DNA of 35,175 nucleotides from Chara braunii (Eukaryota; Streptophyta; Charophyceae; Charales; Characeae). The first letter of the stretch is position 1. Each line of letters starts with the position of its first letter. Where the stretch lies: the NCBI GenBank assembly GCA_003427395.1, contig BFEA01000559.1, positions 824,874-860,048 on the forward strand, in the 5' to 3' direction. This document shows, one piece after another, positions 29,872 through 35,175 of this stretch. The position numbers and the translations under genes were made by a program. Under the pieces are notes generated by a model that ran no database searches, was not told the origin of the DNA, and was given only the letters and a program-made list of their open reading frames with translations.

Positions 29872-30100
29872 TCCAATTGCAGAACGTCCGGAATAATTTA
29901 CACGTTTCCGAAGTAAATTTTGTCGAAATCTTCCTGTTTACCACTAATTACATCCGATAATGACTTATATGGTCTATTATTGCTATCTCGCATAGGAGGT
30001 CCTCCTAAGCCATTATCTATCAATGCATCTACAACTTCTTGAACTAATATTTTTTTAGATATCATTAATGAATGTGGCGCAGGCCATATACCTTGCCATA
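29872..30100 (-). pseudogene. rpoC1: Plastid-type rpoC1 fragment (RNA polymerase beta' subunit)
   Basis: The minus strand encodes VQEVVDALIDNG, GGPPMRD and NNRPYKSLSDVISGK, the signature of the plastid/cyanobacterial beta' N-terminal subunit. It is preceded by a weaker APHSLMISKK-like part, and followed by a drifted GKQEDFDKIYFG and, after a stop, NYSGRS, which correspond to the conserved stretch before and including DYSGRS. Only about 75 codons remain, with at least one stop and no gene context. It sits in an AT-rich island among nuclear minisatellites, so it is most simply plastid DNA transferred to the nucleus. Confidence 0.75.
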
Positions 30101-30125
30101 ATTCCCAAAGAGTGATCAAAGTGAA

Positions 30126-30225
30126 ATCCATCGTGTTAAACCTTCATTACGCATACCTGACACTTATTTCGTGCGATTCCACAATGATGGGTGGCTACAC
30201 CGAAGGCGGACTAAAATATCAATAC
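30126..30225. repeat. Leader segment before the minisatellite, second copy
   Basis: Matches 28553-28640 (ATCCATCGTGTTAAACC, TTTCGTGCGATTC, CAATGATGGGTGG). The first copy lies before block 1 and this one before block 3. Confidence 0.55.
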
Positions 30226-30900
30226 AATGGCGATGGAGAGATCGCGCATGAGCGATGGAGAGAGACGACTGATGGAGAGAGATCGCGCAGTGATGGAGAG
30301 AGATGGAGAGTGATTACTCAGCGATGGAGAGAGATCGCGCAGGAACGATGGAGAAAACTCGCTCAGCGATGGAGAAGAGATCACGAAGGAGCGATGGAGA
30401 GAGTCCGTAATGAGCGATGGAGAAAGTCCGCGATGAGCGATAGAGAGACGGCGCAGTGATGGAGAGAGATCACGCAGGAGCGATGGAGAGAGATGGAGAA
30501 AGATGGCGCAACGATGGAAAAAAGATCGTGCAGGAGGGATGGAGAGAGATGCGCAGCGATAGACAGAGTCCACGATGGAGAAACAAGGCACAAAAAAGGA
30601 GAGAAATCGCGCAGCGATGGACAAGAGATCGCGGAGGAGCGATGGAGATAAATGGTGCGGCGATGCAGAGAGTCCGTGATGGAGAAAGATGGCGCAGCGA
30701 TGGAAAGAGATGGTGCAGCGATGGAGATAGATGGTGCAGCGATGGAGAGAGATGGCGCAGGAGATGGCCTAACGAATCAGCGATGGAGAGCGCTGGCGCA
30801 CCGATGAAGAGAGATGGCGCACCGATGGAGAGAGATGGACAAAGATGGTACACCGATGGAGAGCGATGACGCACCGACGGAGAGAGATGGCGCATCGATG
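30226..30900. repeat. 21-bp GATGGAGAG minisatellite, block 3
   Basis: Units of GATGGAGAGAGATCGCGCA type, with AGGAGC insertions early and cleaner GATGGCGCACC units later. Open frames on both strands are a by-product of the repeat. Confidence 0.7.
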
Positions 30901-31060
30901 GAAGGGATAACAATGGTCAGCGCTGCGATGGCAGCGATAACGATGGTCCGCGCTGCGATGGGAGTGATAGCGATTGTCAGCGCTGCGATGGTCAGGCGAG
31001 CGCGATGGCTGCGATGGAGGATATTGCTTTGCGCAACGATGGCGATGAGCTAAGCGCATC
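30901..31060. repeat. 30-bp repeat of the GCTGCGATGG type
   Basis: ATGGTCAGCGCTGCGATGG followed by CAGCGATAACG recurs about three times at 30-base spacing (from about 30913), then degenerates. It is continuous with the preceding minisatellite. Confidence 0.5.
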
Positions 31061-31179
31061 GATGGCGATGGTGCATGGCGAGCGTTGGAATGGATTGCGG
31101 ACTTTCAATATCCAACGTCGTTGACATTTGCAAAATGCCCCAATGACTGCGAAACCAGAACTAATAGATTTCCAGTGTT

Positions 31180-31260
31180 GACCTCGGCGCGCAATGAACC
31201 GCCTCGCCTCGGCGCGCAATGGACCGTCGCCTGGCCTCGGCGCGCAATGAACCGCCGCGC
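31180..31260. repeat. Three GC-rich direct repeats
   Basis: CCTCGGCGCGCAATGAACCG (or GGACCG) occurs at about 31182, 31204 and 31234. Confidence 0.6.
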
Positions 31261-31269
31261 CGGATTTCT

Positions 31270-31600
31270 GCGCTTGACCTCGGGGAGGTAGCGAAGCTCC
31301 ACTTTGTACGTCGGATCATGACGATCGACGGTCCAGCATAGAACAACGAAAATGATCTAGCCTCTCCCTTATTCTTTGAATCTTCATATCAATGCATGCT
31401 GGAGTTCGCGGAGATTTAAGGGCCTCTGGCATGTGAGTGGCTTCGTTAATCTGCGCCGTTGAAAATTGTTGATCGACGGTCGACAATTTCCGGTACCTCT
31501 GACCTTTCGAGGCCCAACCTGCCCTTACTGTTTTATAGGCCCTGGCGTGCGATATGCGAATCGATACGGCCCCTTCTTGATCCCGACGCGAGGCGTGCCG
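31270..31600. other. Unassigned sequence upstream of the TATA box
   Basis: No repeat, RNA or protein feature was recognised. It would be the upstream region if the TATA box at 31609 is real. Confidence 0.3.
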
Positions 31601-31608
31601 CTGAAAAG

Positions 31609-31616
31609 TATAAAAG
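31609..31616 (+). promoter_or_regulatory. Canonical TATA box
   Basis: TATAAAAG within GAAAAGTATAAAAGGCG. The open frame containing the 39-bp repeats starts before it (31459), so a transcript from here would begin inside that frame. Confidence 0.4.
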
Positions 31617-31734
31617 GCGTTACCGCCCTCGTGTTATCCTTTTTGTTGTTTGGCAGCTCCATAGTTCAAGTCACGTTGTCACTTCCGCGTGCGTTTTGAT
31701 ATTTTGTCTTCACCCGCCAGCTCCTCCCGCCATA

Positions 31735-31970
31735 GCCGGTTCGCTCTTCCTAGCTCGCTTCGCTCCTTCTGCCACCTCCTTCTGCCAATGCCGCAGTTGC
31801 CGCATGGTGTTCAGTTCGCTCTTCATAGCTCGATTTCCATTCGCCATAGCCGGTTCGCTCTTCGTAGCTGGATTTTCATTCGCCATAGCTGGTTCGCTCT
31901 TCGTAGCTCGATTTCCCTCCACCATAGCTGGTTCGGTCGTCATACATCCATATTCGTCAGACGTTGGTTG
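31735..31970 (+). repeat. 39-bp tandem repeat coding a 13-residue hydrophobic unit
   Basis: TTCGCTCTTCRTAGCTSGAT recurs at 31815, 31854, 31893 and 31932 (exactly 39 bases apart), with an older copy near 31740 and a diverged one at about 32203-32253. In the open frame from 31459 to 31995 it reads as GSLFVARFPFAIA-like units, which are hydrophobic and could resemble membrane segments. No family was recognised; treat as a repeat that is open by its period. Confidence 0.6.
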
Positions 31971-32089
31971 TTCGCGCAACGCACGAAGAATGTGAGATGC
32001 TATTTCAGTTGTCCTAATTTGTGTCCGATGTCCGAACAGATTCTCAGATGCCTTGTCTCTACCTGCACGTTATAACGCCGCAATTGCCA

Positions 32090-32400
32090 CATGTTAAACC
32101 TGAATCAATTCCCAGTTTTGTTGTTTCACAATTTCCAGAGGTCTGGTCGCGCTAACGCCACCACACGTGTTCTGTTATCTTTTCTTCACCCTCCACCTCC
32201 ATCCGCCATAGCCGATCCGTGCTTCGTAGCTCGATTCCCTTTCGCAATAGCTGAACTTGCACGCTATAAAGCTGCCATGATATTGTTTGTATAAAGTTGC
32301 TCGATTCCCTTCGCAGCTTATACTCATCAGTGCCCATGGTGAACCCCGAATCAATACCCAGTTTTTGTTGAACCCTGAATCAATTCCCGGTTTTCGGGAG
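32090..32400. repeat. Dispersed AATCAATTCCCAGTTTT direct repeats
   Basis: CTGAATCAATTCCCAGTTTT at about 32099, CGAATCAATACCCAGTTTT at about 32347 and CTGAATCAATTCCCGGTTTT at about 32375. No function is visible. Confidence 0.5.
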
Positions 32401-32483
32401 TCGCGAGTCTAGGAAAACTGATAGCCACTGCGTAGGGAGTCGAGATTCCGACATGCGAGACGAGGTCGCCCTGAAGTCTTATC

Positions 32484-32505
32484 AAGTGCGAGTAGATTCG
32501 CACTT
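32484..32505. repeat. Isolated 22-nt palindromic box
   Basis: AAGTGCGA..TCGCACTT around GTAGAT: the same 22-base architecture as the satellite boxes at 27741-28371, but with a perfect 8-bp stem and 4 kb away from the array. Confidence 0.65.
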
Positions 32506-32553
32506 GTCTGCGAGGACTTTTTTCCCGATGTCGAGAAGAGTCCGTCCCACCGT

Positions 32554-34204
32554 ATGCAGCCGACGTCTCCTGCGCACAACACCTTGCTACTGCGCCTTTT
32601 GGAAGAGGGCGAACGTCTGCAGCATACGGTAACATCTCCTGAGCGGCAAAACCATTCCTTGGCAGGAACTGCGTCTTCGTTTTGCCTGGAGGCTGGGATG
32701 CCTGCATTGGGAAGGAGCGAAAGTGCGACCGTCAGTTCCCTTAGCTCCGACGAACCCCGCAAACTCCAAATAGATTCGGAGTTACGGACATCGCCCTGTG
32801 GGCCTTTCACCAGCAGTGCTCGCTGCAAAGTCCGAATAGATTCGGAGCTACTGACGTCGCCCTGCGGCCCTTCCGCCAGCAGTGCTCCTCACGCTACAGT
32901 TCTGCGGGGCCAAGAAAATGTGAGGTCCAACCCCCCACATCTTCAATTGGGCACAGTGTTCCCCTGCTCACCGCCGTTCTCATATGTTGAGACTCAAGAC
33001 TGGCAGTCTTGCAAAGTACTGGAGGGGCCCGCTGCAGGAGTGTTGGAGACCGGGGGTAGCGAGTATGAACGTCATGCTTCAGAGGGTGTATCCGTCGACT
33101 TTGGGAGCAAGAGTACAGCAGCTCCAGGGGAAGAGGAGCTCTCATCGTGAGCACATGCTGTACAGCGGGAAGAGGAAACTCAACACTAGCAGTCTCGCAG
33201 AGTGTTGGAGACCGGGGCCAGCGAGTATGAACGTCATGCTTCGGAGGGTGCGTCCGTCGACTCTGAGGGCAAGAGTACAGCAGCTCTGGGGGAAGAGGAG
33301 CTCTCACAGGAAGCGCATGCTCTGCAGCGGGAAGAGGAGACTCAACACTGGCCGGCTCGTGAAGTGTTGAAGGGGCTAGATGCAGGAGTGTTGGAGACCT
33401 GGGCTAGCGAGTATGAACGTCATGCTTCGGAGGGTGCGTCCGTCGACTTTGAGAGCAAGAGTACAGCAGCTTCGGGGGAAGAGGAACTCTCACAAGAAGC
33501 GCATGCTCTGCAGCGGGAAGAGGGGACTCAACACTGGCCGGCTCGCGAAGTGGTGAAGGGGTTCGATGAAGGAGTGTTGGAGACCTGGGCTAGCGAGTAT
33601 GAATGTCATGCTTCGGAGGGTGCGTTTGTCGACTTTGAGAGCAAGAGTACAGCAACTTCGGGGGAAGAGGAGCTCTCACAAGAAGCGCATGCTCAACAGC
33701 GGGAACAGGAGACTCAACACTGGCCGGCTCGCGAAGTGCTGAGGGGTGCTCGATGCAGAAGTGCTGGAGACCAGGACGTCCGAAGAGGTTCTGCACAGCC
33801 ATTCGGTTGTGGCGACGACGCAAGAGGGTGACGTTAAGGGAGGTCAGTGGATGTTTGTGGAAGGCAATGACCGTGGGGAGGAAGGACATACGTGGACGTT
33901 TGTGGAAGCTCGGCTTCTTGGCGATGAGGAAGGCGAAGAAGAACCCGTGGTGGAAGCTCGGCTTCATGGCGATAAGAAAGGCGAAGAACCCGTGGTGGAA
34001 GGCGGTGAGGTGGCGATCGGCATCCAGATGGATCCAGAGCGGAAAAATTATGATTCTTCGTCCACCCGTTGCGGTGAAGAACAAGGTGATCGAGCGTCTG
34101 TCCTCAGTACCGTTCGGGAAATGGTACTTCATGAAGCCATCGAGTTTGTTAGCGACTAAGCTGTCACCGAGCTGGTTAGCGACTCAGCTGTGGCCGAGGT
34201 GTAG
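32554..34204 (+). pseudogene. Acidic protein with 62-residue tandem repeats, broken
   Basis: The N-terminal part from Met 32554 has a 22-residue duplication (IDSELRTSPCGPF and IDSELLTSPCGPS, 66 bases apart), each encoded over a palindromic box. From about 33041 it has Glu-rich 186-base units: VLETWASEYERHASEGASVD, then FESKSTAASGEEELSQEAHA, then LQREE and QHWPAREV. Units start at 33041, 33203, 33389, 33575 and 33762; the first is 24 bases short. Damage: TGA 33148, a TAG about 35 bases later, one extra base near 33747 (frame change), and TAA 34157, where the sister 27-base repeat has TCA. The intended end is probably TAG 34202. The C-terminal part repeats FVEARLLGDEEGEEEPVV. No known family was recognised. 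Confidence 0.55.
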
Positions 34205-34423
34205 AACGTCGAATCCTCCCTGGACGTTGGCACAGTGGCGCGACAGGAGGGCGATTTCCCTCGAAGGACTTCGGAGCACGGTAAGATTTGTGAATAGTAG
34301 CACTCGCATATCAGTCACTATTCAGCTCTATGTTCATCCAAATTGATGTGATGGGCTCATCTAGCTATTACCACTTGTTAAAAAAAAACTTGTGGGTTGT
34401 GGGTTGTTTTCTATGTTTTACAG

Positions 34424-35116
34424 GTGTGAGGTTATCAATGTCCATGCCCATGAAGCCTTCAAAAGTCATGCGCGGGAAATGTTTTTCAGGGAGGTTGGTC
34501 GTGTTACCGAAGAAGTCATCGTCAAGTGTAGGGTTGTTTAAAAGGGTCCGGATGCCTCACCTTTCCGAGAGAGTTGTCAGGGTTCTGAAGGCCTGTGGAA
34601 TAGATAAGGAGGAAGCTTTACAGAAACATGTGGCTGCGTCTATTGAAAGCGTTACTGCTTTGTCTAATGGGTCTAATGACGATGCCAAACGAGGTAACGT
34701 CAAAGACCCGTATCCTAAGCACATCACCACGGACACATTCAACAGTCGGGGATATAACTTTTCTAGAAAAAGGGCACACAGTTCTTAATCAATTCACCCC
34801 GACAATTTCGGCCGCTCCTCACACTTGTTCGTGGGTGTTTGTGCAGTTGGGGCTACATCATCTTTTCGTGTTTCCTTGCCTACTGAGGAGCTTAGCGTGA
34901 CAAACTTGAGAATGTTGCAGGATGTCTGCGGAGATTTCACCAATGGCCACGAGGTGGTTTCCTTGATTCGCAAAGGGGTCAGTTCTATTCTGTTGAGCAT
35001 AAAAAATCTTCAGACTCTTGTCCAGGGGGGATGGCTTTCCGACGAGGTGGTGGGGTCCTACTTGGCCTTGCTTGGCAACGCTACGTTACTTGAGCGGGTT
35101 AAAGCAAGGAACTCGG

Positions 35117-35141
<25 letters not shown>
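34424..35141 (+). CDS. Partial gene, Ulp1/C48-like cysteine protease start
   Basis: A good 3' splice site (TTTTCTATGTTTTACAG, ending 34423) precedes an open frame with ordinary protein composition (LFKRVRMPHLSERVVRVLKA, GIDKEEALQKHV). TAA at 34786 interrupts the frame, and the same frame resumes: VSLPTEELSVTNLRMLQDVC, and then LQTLVQGGWLSDEVVGSYLA with LL (Trp codon 35032). The last block resembles the entry of the Ulp1/SENP catalytic domain (WLNDEVINxYxxLL). The catalytic His, Asp and Cys would lie beyond the (CT)n tract, outside the window. The stop may be an intron boundary artefact or a mutation; a GTGTTTGTGCAG acceptor-like site lies at about 34833-34844. C48 domains are also common in plant DNA transposons, so this could be host gene or element. 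Confidence 0.4.

Positions 35142-35167
<26 letters not shown>
35119..35167. repeat. (CT)n microsatellite at window end
   Basis: About 24 CT dinucleotides followed by TTCCCCCC. It is typical of a point where an assembly breaks; the open frame simply runs through it as Leu-Ser repeats. Confidence 0.9.
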
Positions 35168-35170
<3 letters not shown>

Positions 35171-35175
35171 CCCCC

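Noticed and set aside
29898-30131. A complete small gene on the minus strand
   Set aside because: The frame is a piece of rpoC1 with drift and stops beyond it; the ATG is only incidental.
28622-30913. Several long open frames on both strands in the minisatellite region
   Set aside because: They arise from a 21-bp repeat whose period is a multiple of three; they are open in opposite strands at once and of very low complexity.

Overview
The window reads as nuclear DNA of a green-lineage eukaryote, most likely a charophyte alga such as Chara. It carries a mitochondrial-type SSU rRNA segment, a plastid rpoC1-like segment, a Ty3/gypsy retrotransposon primed by a plant-type tRNA-Asp, large amounts of structured repeat, and introns suggested by splice-like signals. 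The Chara assignment rests on general resemblance and was not searched. Almost everything here is decayed mobile or repetitive DNA, and no gene is fully intact. Layout: (1) 1-759 is the 3' part of a mitochondrial-type SSU rRNA. It ends at its natural 3' terminus, where it is fused to the inside of a retrotransposon ORF. (2) 757-1929 is the 3' end of that ORF (a first, 5'-truncated copy of the element). (3) 1930-10238 is a very long non-coding block whose right end is a firm LTR end (..CGACA). It is followed at 10241-10258 by a primer-binding site that matches the 3' end of plant tRNA-Asp at 17 of 18 bases. (4) 10621-15795 is a degraded Ty3/gypsy gag-protease-RT-RNase H-integrase region. (5) 15970-18543 is a long third ORF, downstream of integrase, ending in a damaged CCHC zinc knuckle. 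(6) 18544-27598 repeats block 2-3 almost base for base and ends at the same CGACA. The simplest reading is a tandem pair sharing one LTR: [rRNA::truncated ORF3 - LTR] - [PBS - gag - pol - ORF3 - LTR]. The LTR is unusually long. Its left boundary could lie at 1930/19286 (about 8.3 kb) or 4417/21814 (about 5.8 kb). (7) 27629-28480 is a satellite built from regularly spaced 22-nt palindromic boxes. (8) 28640-31060 holds 21-bp GATGGAGAG-type minisatellite blocks, interrupted by a 91-bp inverted-repeat element and by the plastid-like segment. (9) 31100-32500 holds several short tandem repeats and a TATA box. (10) 32554-34204 is a broken gene for an acidic protein with 62-residue tandem repeats. (11) 34424 to the end is a partial gene whose last part resembles the start of a Ulp1/C48 cysteine protease domain, cut by a (CT)n tract at the window edge. 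The most unusual content is structural. Both copies of the long block carry two arrays of imperfect hairpins. One has an almost constant apical loop (ATAAGTTT or ATAAGCTT) on stems of differing sequence. The other is built on AAATTTGGG/CCCAAATTT-type stems with a conserved inner segment. A third palindrome family builds the satellite at 27.7-28.4 kb and reappears inside the acidic-repeat gene. These are direct observations; any function is unknown.
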